Position numbers and translations under genes: made by a program
In this document: one piece after another, positions 25,301 through 35,137 of the stretch
Layout: each line of letters starts with the position of its first letter
Numbering within the stretch: position 1 is the stretch's first letter
From: Branchiostoma lanceolatum
Lineage: Eukaryota; Chordata; Leptocardii; Amphioxiformes; Branchiostomatidae
Direction: 5' to 3'
NCBI RefSeq assembly: GCF_035083965.1
Contig: NC_089729.1
Coordinates: forward strand, 12,139,464 to 12,203,463
DNA length: 64,000 bases
Notes under the pieces: generated by a model
What the model saw: the letters and a program-made list of their open reading frames with translations, nothing else
Told to the model about the DNA's origin: nothing
The model's database searches: none

Positions 25301-26543
25301 ACCAATATCAACCCACAGATGTACATTTGCACAATGCACAAATTCTAATAACGTTCACATTTCAATATCCTACAGAAATATACAATGTATTCGTATATGC
25401 TTATCGTAACTAGGCTTTCCATCATAAAACGGTACATTACCATACATAACTTCAGAGTTATACCCTTGTTAGCACAGCGTGTGTACCGGACCTGTTGATA
25501 AATTGAAGGAAGTTGCGCAGTGGTGCTATGGAGGTCTTGATGCACTTTTAACAACACCAGTAAATCTCCTAAACAGTCTGGCGACTCCAGTCCTCGCATT
25601 AACAACATCCCAGCACCATTATCGAGTCTGGGGTTCAAATTCCAGCGTTGCCGCTACCATTTACACAGAGAACTGTCCAGAGTGAACTATGAGCAAGAAA
25701 CTGCATCTCTTTAAATCTAAAAAGCATCCTTCTACTTAAAAATCCAATGCCGGGTGGCATTTATACTTCAAGATCTTGCAAGGTATACGTTTAGAACCAA
25801 ATCATATGTATTGATCTTAATTGTAATGGAATGATATAATTATTTTTCAGGGCTATTTCTACAAGTTCTGCTGATGAATTTGACTTAAGTTTCTATACTT
25901 GTACTGTAAATGCCTTTAAGTTTAATTTTATTTCGTGACGAAGAGAATGGTGTGTTTGCATTCATTTTAATATCACGGTAGCACTTTAGTCACATATTAA
26001 TAATACTGTACCATATTGATTAAGGGAAGCACCAGAGGTTCAAAACCGCAAGCGTAAAATAAAATTTCCAGTATTTCTCCTTACCAGTACGCTCGAATGC
26101 TCAAGTATGGGTGCCTTCAAGTTCAAAATCTTGCACTTGGCAGTCGTTTAGAATCAAGTCATGATTATGTTGATGTTGTTGTTGTTGTTATGGAATGATT
26201 ATCATTTCTTCAGTGCTATTTCTACAGGTCATGCAAACAAATTATACAGAAGTTTGTGTCCTTTTCCTTACTTGCAAATGAATTTTACAGAAGGCAGTCT
26301 ATTTCTCCTTACCTGTTCTCCGGAGTGCTCCAGTATGAGTGCCTGGAGATGCTCCACGCTGATCGTCCCTCTCCCATCCTTATCGCACACCTGGAACACC
26401 TGGATCATCTGCTCACGAAAATCCGACTCCGGAGAACTCATAACTCCTCTTCTTACCCCCTCCCGTGCGTCCAGGTGCTCTGTGGTACTAGTAGTTCTGC
26501 TTGAGGCGGAAGAAACATCTTGGAACGTACTCTCTCCCAGCAT
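16302..26543 (-). CDS. Rab11-FIP3/4-like EF-hand protein, first two coding exons (partial gene)
   Basis: Two exons are visible. Exon 1 (26543 to 26313, 77 codons) begins at the first ATG after an in-frame stop and ends in a donor read as CAG|gtaagg. Exon 2 (16419 to 16302, 39 codons plus 1 nt) has a cag| acceptor and an AAG|gtaaat donor. Both flank a phase 0 intron of about 9.9 kb. Exon 1 ends in an EF-hand-like loop (IQVFQVCDKDGRGTISVEHL) and exon 2 carries a second (HLDPTGTGEIGFEDFYEGM). The spacing and the 'LDP.G.G.I.FEDF' signature match the N-terminal EF-hand pair of vertebrate RAB11FIP3/RAB11FIP4, endosome and midbody adaptors that bind Rab11 and Arf GTPases. Loop 1 has Arg at position 5 and His at position 12, so calcium binding is doubtful. 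The long coiled coil and Rab-binding domain of the family are not seen; they should lie at lower coordinates or beyond the window edge. The gene is divergent from DDX47. Confidence 0.72.
16430..16745. repeat. Tandem duplication next to exon 2 of the Rab11-FIP-like gene
   Basis: 'aaaaagcattactagatcagaccacaat' occurs at about 16533 and 16715, and 'caagtcctg.a.aacaacatg' at about 16416 and 16565. The duplicated unit (about 150-180 bp) begins inside the exon edge: 'caagtcctg' is the complement of the splice acceptor and first exon bases. Confidence 0.75.
17377..17907. mobile_element. hAT-like non-autonomous element with a nested foldback
   Basis: The ends are CAGGGCTCGAAAT and TTTCGAGCCCTG, the same termini as at 19853-20140. 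Inside, 17431-17608 is a separate hairpin (aatcacagaaaaggctagaa mirrored by ttctagccttttctgtgatt, and aagtctctgttgaat by attcaacagagactt). Confidence 0.65.
19853..20140. mobile_element. hAT-like non-autonomous element
   Basis: It begins CAGGGCTTGAAAT and ends ATTTCGAGCCCTG. Both flanks share CAGAC next to the element, a possible short target duplication. No coding capacity. Confidence 0.65.
24306..24616. repeat. Two-copy tandem repeat, period about 170 bp
   Basis: 'aactggcatgtcatgtacagtc' type and 'aactcaattc', 'ggctgtgcccctgaagttcaatgaccctgttac' type words recur once in order ('ggctgtgcctctgagtttca' in the second copy). Confidence 0.75.
25902..26075. mobile_element. Degraded TACTGTAAATGC element
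   Basis: The left end TACTGTAAATGC is intact and the internal 'cacggtagcactttagtcacatat' order matches the copy at 184-372; the right end is eroded (ccgcaagcgtaaaataaaat). Confidence 0.6.
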
Positions 26544-26599
26544 GAAGTCTGTGTGGACAGCTAAGCTGCCGGGAAGACGATAGTAGTGGACCTTAAGTA

Positions 26600-27394
26600 G
26601 CGGTGCTCTTAAATTCTAAGGTTTGTAACGGCGTACAAGGACCGCTATCTAGCCGCTACTTTTACACATTCTGTACCACATCTGTGACTATATACGGCTG
26701 TCTAAACTATCGTAGAGGAAGGATGACAACTCGGAAAATCGTAGAGAAGCCTGCGGGCCACTTGTGGCGTCCCTCCCCCCAGGCACCGTTCAGGGGGCAA
26801 ACTCCAAATCTTCAACTTCACTTCCAAAACATCAAAACTCGCGATGTTGTCAAACGCCGTCCGGAAACAATACTTTGTCGGGAGCCTCGCCAAAAATTCC
26901 ACAGAGAGAGGTCAACGCCACGGGAAGCACGGTTAGACAGTTGGCGAGTTCCCCTACTTCCTGCCGAGGAGTGTGTGACGGCAGACCCGTTGACAAATGT
27001 GGAAAACAGATCCGATCGGGTGAAAAGAGACACTGATGTGATATGCAGCGGCCATGTTGAAATCTACCCAATCATCAGTAACAACTCCGTCCTGACCAAT
27101 CAGCGAGCAGGACTGGAAAGTTGTTACAACACAAGTAGCCAATCAGAGGTGTTCAATGGTTTGAATCTACCACTATACGTATAGGTATACAATATCTTAT
27201 TGATACGGTGAAGAATTATCATCAAAAGCCTACTTTATTCTAATAAATAGTAATGACTTAAGCAATATATTTATCATCGTTGTCATGTATACTATTTTCA
27301 TTTATCTTTTTGCTATTTCTATTTTAAGGTTTTATTTTGAAGCAGACCCCGTTATTTTAGTGTACTCGTCCATTTCCGGACATTGGGCAGCAAG
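26600..27394. promoter_or_regulatory. Divergent promoter between the Rab11-FIP-like gene and DDX47
   Basis: About 850 bp separate the two start codons. Two CCAAT-box words (ccaatcag) lie near 27098 and 27139. On the minus strand near 27058 the sequence AACATGGCCGC, and on the plus strand at 27391 AAGATGGC, resemble YY1 sites of the kind found at housekeeping start sites. A 193-codon plus-strand open frame across 26603-27184 shows no family signature and is treated as chance within the minus-strand 5' leader. Confidence 0.5.
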
Positions 27395-30300
27395 ATGGCT
27401 TCCTCCAGTGATGAGAGTTCGTCAGAAATCTCTCAAGAAACAGAAGAAAAGAAGACCACTTTCAAGGATTTGGTAAGGCTATTGAGTATAATTATATCTT
27501 TTGCGAATACTTGGCTATTAAAGTCAACGTGAATGACGTCTTACCTTACAGAAATGCTTATTTTCTAAGGCTATATATCTTGTGTTCCTGTGCGCACACA
27601 TGCCAGTAGCAGACGGAAATTCTACCGCTTTTGTTCTTTAAACAAAATAATCCCGTGTCTAATGACAATTTCAGGATAGATCAAAGGATAACTGCAATCG
27701 ATTGACATATTGTAGAGTGGGACAGCCCAAGGTAATACAGTATGTAAATTTCCTTTACTAATATTTTGTGTGCCCCCCTCCCACCCTCTTACTTGTACTT
27801 CTACATGTGGCAAGTCCACAAATCAATTTTGCCATTCTTGGTATCATCAAAGAGGTTAAAGAATATTTTCAACCTCTTTGTCGCCATTGTTAACTTGCAT
27901 CAAGTAGGTTCCTTACATAGAGATTTTTTTCCTAGCATAAGATTTTCTAGCATAAGAAAAAGTATCTCCATACAAATCATAATTTGCTCAATTGCACAGT
28001 ATTTATGATTGATTAATTTGATAAGTTCTGATAAATGTGATTTCCCTGTTCCCACCAGGGTGTAGTGGATGTACTCTGTGAGGCATGTGAACATCTGAAA
28101 TGGACGATTCCCACCAAGATCCAGACAGAGGCCATACCACTGGCACTGGAAGGTTGGTGCAGCATTCAGATTATTCAAGTCACTAATGATTGTATGATGA
28201 TGAAAAATGTTGCAAGTCTATTCTTTTACATTTAATGCCATCCCTCAGAACTGCTTGAACTGATGATATTTGTCCATACTACCCCGTAATAGACTGACCA
28301 AACAATAAGAGAATATCTGGATCTAGTTTTGTATTTCACAATTTTGTTCTTTGTAAATTCTTGACCAAGGCAGGCTGGACTACATGATCTGCCTAGTGTT
28401 TTTTCCTGAAACTTGAAGGTCTTACCCCAAACTTCCTGTTCCCTCCTATATGTAAGGATTGGATTGTTTGTTTGCTTGTTTTGCATATCAACGTCTTGAC
28501 CAAAGTTGGCTAGGCTATTGTGTTTTCCCAGTACATGAAAATCTTACCTGAAAACCATCCTCTCCCCTCCTGTAGGCAAGGATGTGATTGGCCTTGCGGA
28601 GACAGGTTCAGGGAAGACAGGAACCTTTGCGCTCCCCATCCTGCAGAGCCTGCTGGAGAAACCACAGAGACTGTTCGCTCTGGTCCTCACCCCGACCAGA
28701 GAACTCGCCTTCCAGATCTCCGAACAGTTTGAGGCGCTGGGATCCTCAATAGGCATCAAATGTGGTAAGCCTTGCAACCCATATTGGTACTACTATCCTA
28801 TTCATTTACATTCTGGGACGAGATTTTCCTGTTGCAAAAGATATTTTCAGTGGAATATCATGGTGTTGGTAATATAAGAGTAGCTTGTTACAAGTTACCT
28901 TCGATTCATATCAAATCATTTGATGTTATGAGACATTTCAGAACAATAATCCCTGTTTGAAACAAATATGTAATATTTGATATCCATGCTGTGAGGTGTG
29001 ATTAGATTGCAAGTCTATTGTGTAAAAGATCTAATTTTTTTCTTTCTAGTTGTGGTAGTGGGAGGGATCGACATGGTTACTCAGGCACTTCAGCTGGCCA
29101 AGAAACCTCATGTTATCATTGGTAAGTCATGTGTGATTACATTTGTACATGCATGTTCCTTTCTCTTGATAAGAAGGGATGAGAAATGCTACATTGGGTA
29201 ATATCAGTGTCATAGATTGGCACTCCCACAAAGAAATACCACATTATTGGAATATTTACTCTGCATTTTTTGGGCTCATTTTTTGTGCCTTCTCCACTCC
29301 AGCCACCCCTGGGCGTCTGGTAGACCATCTTGAGAACACCAAAGGCTTCAACCTCAGGGCTCTGAAGTACCTGGTAAGATTGTGATAGCTTCTTACATTG
29401 TGTAAGAGTCAGTAAAATATCTACATCACATCTGTGACTTTAAGATCATTTGTGAAAATATTAATGTTTCTGTATGTACATATTAACTGATTAACATTGA
29501 AATGAGTTTCAGAAATGTAGGTAAGATATGTTTGTGTGAATTTCAACAGTTAGCACATGCGTGTGAAGCTTTGTTGACAATAGACTAGGATGGATGTCCA
29601 ATTTTAATTGAGAGCTATAAAATGTACATTCTGCCACCTTAACACTGCTACCTACATGTAAATCTATCATCATTTCTAGCATAAAAGTCCATTTGACCCA
29701 GACTGCCCCTTGTTTTGCTGTGAGTTATAGGCTGCAACCATAGAATTCCACAGAACATTCATCTTCATATTACCACCTTCTGAAAAATTTATATGTCCAA
29801 ACTGGGCTCATTTTTTTCTGGAACTGGGGTATATGCACTGCTAGCTCTAAACTGACCCAAGGCATTGATCATCATTTGCCGATGTATCTGTATCTATATA
29901 GCCGGTATAACCGCCCTTCGGTGTAACACACCAGCTTCGCAGACACGCGGCGCAGCAGCTGGTTATATTACATCGAACGACCTGTCACGTCTAACCTTCG
30001 CATATCTAACTGCATGCATTGTTTAAAGCTATCTGTTCTACGGTACTTGGTGGCAACGAGTTCCGCTCTACAATCACTCTAGGAAAATACACATTTTTGA
30101 ACACATCAACTCTAGGATGTGAAATATTCATAAATATGTAAGCAAAAGTAGCTGGTCATTTATAACAGGTGAACACCATATGCTGGTTCATGACCCGTGG
30201 TTCACCCAGGTCAGCAGGGTCAACCTTATCTTTTCACAACACCCGGCATCAATGGACACATGTAGAAACTGTTACAAAACTTGTTAGCTTATGTTTAACT

Positions 30301-33300
30301 TAAGGGCTTTTGAGTGTGAAGTTTTCTTTTTCATTTATTTTTATTGACATTAACAGTAAAGTTAATACATCAACTGTGTGAGGGTGTGGGCTGTACTCTG
30401 GAAGGCTTGCCCAGAGCAATGGAGGATAGGGAGTGCTGTAGGAGGAGGGTGATAAACATCCGTGACACCTTCATGACCAGATGATGATGATGAACAGTAA
30501 TGTAATTTTTTAACTGTTTGTCTCCATGTAGGTGCTGGATGAGGCTGACAGGATACTTAACATGGACTTTGAGGCTGAGGTAAGACAACTGTTTCATACA
30601 ATATCATGTGTGTTGTCTTTTTTTTTTTACATTGAGATTTACATGCAGGCCTCCTTTGATTTTCATTAAATATTATATGATGTACCAATAACAGACAGTT
30701 CCCAGAGTCTTTTAGAATAAGATGCCAGCTGTTTCATACAATATCAGATGTACAACTGTATGTTGTCAAGTGTTTTACAATGAGATCTGTTTGGTAGACA
30801 CACATAACAATTTTAGTGCCCAAAGTCTTGTAGAAGCAGAGACCACTGATTTTTCTTGTTGCTCTTTTTGCAGGTAGACAAAATCCTGAAGGTGATCCCC
30901 AGAGAAAGACACACCTATCTGTTCTCAGCAACCATGACCAAAAAGGTAAATACTGGTACAAAACATGTACTGTGATCAGTTTTACTTCCTGTTTTTGGTG
31001 TCTACGATAGCGTAAGGCATAAGCAGTTACATAGGTGACATATTTAAAATGTGGTTCTTTTTAAAGGAGGGTGCAGTGTGATTCTCTTATTCATTCAGTT
31101 ATCCTTTGGCAGAGGTCATGCCTGCATGCAATGAGGATTTTAGATAACACATGAAGGACACCTACTGGTTTGCATTAAAAGTGCAGCATTTAGATCTGTT
31201 GAACCTTCAATGACCTTTCATTCCAAAACCTTTTCAGTGTTGTGCCCCCATCATAACCCCTGGTCAGCCATGACACTGAAAGGGCTACAGCAAAGTATTA
31301 AAAAATGGCTATTGACAATCATATTTTTGTATCCAGACTTGCTCTTGTAAACTATCACATTGCATTGTTATCAGAACATTAACATTTACACCTCTTTACA
31401 TCCAGGTGGCAAAGTTACAGCGAGCTTCCCTATCCAACCCTGTGAAAGTGGAGGTGAACTCCAAGTACAAAACAGTGGACACCTTACAGCAGTCTTATCT
31501 ATTTATACCCAGCAAATACAAGGTATGAACAGCAATTTTATAAAACTTTGTATATCTGATTCACTTACAACACTTTCTTCCACATGTGTAAAACATTTCA
31601 GCATTTCAGAGTAATTGTTGCACTGTTGGATGTGATTCTTTTATCAATGTTGCTTGTACTAGCTAAACATTTTCTTGATGGATGTGCCATGTAACATCTA
31701 CTAACATATTTCTGCCACCCTAAAAAGATACATCCGAAGTCCAAACATATCCAACACAATGTCCCCCAGTATAATGTGTTCCTGTATAATCTAAACTGTG
31801 CATACCTGGGGAGTGCTGCACTAGAGATTTCTTAAACTGTTTTTCAAAGTGGCGGATTCATGTAACCCGGCGGTTCAATGTTAATGAAGGTTACATTAAT
31901 GTCTGTTGTTGTTGTATTTTTCCACAGGATGTTTACCTGGTGTCCATCCTGAACGAGCTTGCGGGAAACTCCTTCATGGTTTTCTGTAGTACGTGTAACA
32001 ACACCCAGCGTACAGCCTTCCTACTCCGGAACCTGGGCTTCAACGCTATTCCACTACACGGGCAGCTCAGTCAGGTGAGTTTTCTGTTCTCACATTGTGT
32101 GCAAACCTGTTTCTAACTGTGTCGTTTCAGAATACATGTATAGATTATACAGAGGATCTTTAGAAAATCTTAACTACAGCAATGTTAATCCAGAAGTACA
32201 ATGATGTTGTGAACATCAAGAAACTTTAGATAGGTCCCCCTCAAGAGATTGAGATGGTTCTCCTTTGATAATGTGAGGCTAGCATAATGTACAGTACACT
32301 AATGTTGGCAATATCGCATCCTAGGGACCACAACCCTTTTCAGTATCATGCCAGTGGGGTGATCAACAAGAGGCTTGGATAATGCCTGGTCGTGTAATCC
32401 AGCAACAGAGACACTGGGCCTTGCACACTACAAAATATTACATCATTCAACCGGCCTTTTATTGTCTATGCTAATACATGTATCTTGACCTCTGTTCAGA
32501 ACTCCCGACTCGGCGCCCTGCACAAGTTTAAGGCCAAGAGCAGGTCCATCCTGATTGCTACAGACGTAGCCAGTCGAGGGCTGGACATCCCGCATGTTGA
32601 CGTGGTCATCAACTTCGACATTCCTACTCACTCTAAGGTGTTGTATCATCTCTGAATTCTATAGAACTATGTTGGTATTTTATTTGTTTAATTTGACTGA
32701 TTGATCGATTGATGGGTTTATTTGTCAATTTCAGGACTACATCCACAGAGTGGGCCGTACTGCCAGAGCAGGGAGGTCAGGGAAAGCCATCACATTTGTC
32801 ACACAGTAAGGCATACATTCTTATATGTATACTCTTCTAGATGTATGATAGACAAATTAAAGTTTATGTTTTCATAAAGTATCTATGATCATAACGTCCT
32901 TATTTCCACTACACTAGAAGAAAAAGAACTGTTTTGTAAAAACTTGACCCAAAGTAAACTGTTACATCTAAAGAAATATTGTGTGAAAAGGTAGCACCCC
33001 TTTTCCCTCTATCCGTAGGTATGATGTAGAGCTGTACCAGAGGAAGAAAACTTAACTGTACTCAACAGAAGAGGAAAAAGTTTGATTAGCAAAACTAAGC
33101 TTTGTCCCATTGTTATCTGTGTTATCTGTAGGTATGATGTTGAGCTGTACCAGCGGATTGAACACCTGATCGGGAAGAAACTTCCGCTGTACAAAACAGA
33201 GGAAGAAGAGGTCATGGTGATGAATGAGCGAGTCATGGAGGCACAGAGATACGCCAGGATGGTGCGAACTCAGTCTTCACCTTATTATCAAACTAGTTCA

Positions 33301-34013
33301 ATTCAATTTTACTGTGAAATCAAACTGTCAGCAGTACAGTAAGCTAGCACATGTACATCTGAAGTCTGTCGATGTTTACATTTATTGTTTACAAGCATCA
33401 AAATACTGTACACATCATAACTATATGCCAGAATGGTGGGAACTATGTCTCATTTGTTTGTTTTCTAAATTACTTCCTTTGCACTTAGTCAAAACTGCCC
33501 AAGAATACCTCTCAAGGGACCAACAAAACTTGTCTATGTCAGTATGTGGACAGGTGGTCACTTTAGACAGGATTCTTAACACTTGTGGCAATGTATACTA
33601 TTAGGAAGAATCATCTAAAGAGTGACTTCTGCTGGTTTGACCGTATAGCAATGGCCGGGTGGTCCTTATGTAGAGGTGGTGACTTGTACAGGTTTGACTG
33701 TATAGCAATGGCCGGGTGGTCCTTATGTTGTTGTGGTCACTTGTACAGGTTTGTTGCAAAATGATATTGTTAAAACATGTTTTGTTTTGTTATTTTAACA
33801 ATGCAAGGCCGTAGGGACCATTTCTTTAAGCATTGAACTGATTGATTGGTGTTATAAAGATTTCCATTTTTTCTCTTACAGGAAATGAAAGAACAGGGTC
33901 ATAAGAAGGGAGGGAAGAGGTCTGCAGCAGCTGATGATGATGAGGATACAATGGAGGCTACAGGCATCAGGAAGAAAGTTAAAAAGTTCCAGAAAAACAA
34001 AAAGAAATATTAA
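27395..34013 (+). CDS. DDX47: DEAD-box RNA helicase DDX47 (yeast Rrp3 orthologue), complete
   Basis: Thirteen exons: 27395-27472, 28059-28152, 28576-28764, 29050-29121, 29303-29373, 30532-30579, 30874-30945, 31406-31522, 31928-32074, 32500-32637, 32735-32805, 33132-33261, 33882-34013. Every splice is GT-AG and the frame stays open for 452 aa; human DDX47 has 455. Visible motifs are a Q motif from F23, Walker [10 protein letters not shown] (65-73), PTREL, TPGR, DEAD at 171-174, SAT at 202-204, DVASRGLD at 318-325 and HRVGRTAR at 346-353. The C-terminus is a lysine-rich tail. The family is an ATP-dependent nucleolar helicase for 18S pre-rRNA processing. 'FNLRALKYL' and '[13 protein letters not shown]' are specific to the DDX47 branch and not the neighbouring DDX49. 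The start ATG follows GCAAG and gives a Ser/Glu-rich N-terminus as in relatives. A polyadenylation signal AATAAA lies at 34339-34344. Confidence 0.96.
29902..29990 (-). mobile_element. SINE tail fragment in DDX47 intron 5
   Basis: 'gccggtataaccgcccttcg' followed by 'gtgtaacacaccag' and 'catcgaacgacctgt' is closely repeated at 62280-62330 and in part at 40232-40290, so it is an interspersed repeat fragment. Confidence 0.6.
30372..30497 (+). mobile_element. 5'-truncated LINE fragment in DDX47 intron 6
   Basis: One plus-strand frame reads [11 protein letters not shown], then [16 protein letters not shown] and a stop, which resembles the C-terminus of a non-LTR retrotransposon polyprotein. It is followed at once by a tga-tga-tga-tga tail, typical of the 3' end of such elements. 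Only the last 30 or so codons remain. Confidence 0.6.
33020..33056 (+). pseudogene. Decayed duplicate of the start of DDX47 exon 12
   Basis: About 112 bp upstream of the real exon 12 acceptor there is a second 'gtag' acceptor followed by a near copy of the exon start (encoding YDVELYQR after the split Gln codon, then KKT and a TAA stop). If spliced from exon 11 it would truncate the protein after the first residues of exon 12. It has no obvious donor, so it is either a relic of a local duplication or a possible poison exon. Confidence 0.6.
33645..33765. repeat. Two-copy tandem repeat, period about 59 bp
   Basis: The words 'tatagcaatggccgggtggt' and 'cacttgtacaggtttg' (first copy 'gacttgtacaggtttg') occur twice in direct order in DDX47 intron 12. 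Confidence 0.8.
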
Positions 34014-35137
34014 CACTTTTAATGAACTTCTTTCTATTCTTATTACCTGTACTAACGTTGTGAAAGTAATGATTTAGTGCAAAAGTTGTATTCATTATGT
34101 CATATAGCATAATCTCAGATTGTAGTAACTCTAAGGTGTTTTATTTAGCAATTCAGACTGTACAAAACAGTTAAACTGAAACTTTTGGAATCATTAACAG
34201 GTGAATTTCAAGAGAAGGGGCTGAAATCAATACCTGTATGGTAAAAGGAAGAAGCACATCTTTGTGTTGCATATCAGATCACAGGTCATGGAAAGGTTTT
34301 GACATGTACTGTACATTTCCTTAAGTTTCTGCAGTCTGAATAAATAATACTAGTACAGCATTGCAGCATTTTCTTTTGTACACTACATGAGGATATGGGA
34401 TAGCTTTAAGTGTGTTGTTGGGATTCGGAAATATAGCTTCAATCTGTCATATGTGCATGTATAAAAGGATTTTCCATGAAAAGACTTTCATCAACGGTTA
34501 AATGCAAAAGTTTACCGTTCAGTAGAATTTCTATATTGCCTGTAATTGTTTTAAAGCTTCCAGCAAACACTAAAATCAAACATTACCATTTTACATTAAG
34601 GTACAATGGAGGGTTACTTACAATTTAAAAGGTGTATTTTCCTTCTGAATGACCTAGAGATTGAATACCAAATAACTAATGACAGATCACAGTCCACAAC
34701 AAGGCCAACAACTCGAATTGTCAAACGATTACTGCATTTCAGATTTTCAGTAGTCTCTTTGAAATTTTGGTCCTTGTGTGTGTTCATAGCCTGGTATCCA
34801 AACCTGTTGCAGCTGCCAACTAACTCTGTTTCCTCCTATTTACAAATATTTGCTTGGATACTAGCTTGGATACCAGACTAGTCATTTCAAGCCTAGGCCT
34901 GTCTACAATAAAACAACAGCCTACAGTGACCTTTTTATGGTCAAACACACACACGTATCACGTGACTTACCTTATTCAAACAAACATATGACTTGTGCCC
35001 ATCAAACATGTCCATACATGTCTAAGTATGACGTAATTGTAAGACCTACTCCTATAACGCAGTAGTATTGTTCAACCCACGTTCTAACAGAACCGTGTTC
35101 TTTACGTTTCTGAAAAAATTGACAACTTCTTACCGCC
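34014..35137. other. DDX47 3' region and upstream region of the first TNF ligand gene
   Basis: The region holds the DDX47 3' UTR with an AATAAA at 34339-34344, and then the upstream sequence of the TNF gene, where a CACGTG E-box (tatcacgtgac, near 34958) and a CRE-like tgacgtaa (near 35029) can be seen. No coding exon was recognised. Confidence 0.5.

Larger units (their letters stand above)
16420..26312 (-). other. Intron 1 of the Rab11-FIP-like gene
   Basis: The intron joins two phase 0 exons of an EF-hand pair. It contains a local tandem duplication directly at its 3' end (about 16430-16745), two hAT-like non-autonomous elements (17377-17907 and 19853-20140), a tandem duplication at 24306-24616 and a degraded TACTGTAAATGC element at 25902-26075. 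Near 19.0-19.3 kb there is a moderately GC-richer patch without a recognisable reading frame. I see no other gene. Confidence 0.55.

Noticed and set aside
26603..27184. 193-codon plus-strand open frame in the divergent promoter
   Set aside because: It overlaps the likely 5' leader of the minus-strand gene and CCAAT boxes, and shows no family signature.
28187..28266. Possible C/D-box snoRNA in a DDX47 intron (ATGATGA ... CTGA)
   Set aside because: The boxes are about the right distance apart, but no terminal stem forms and no clear guide could be named.
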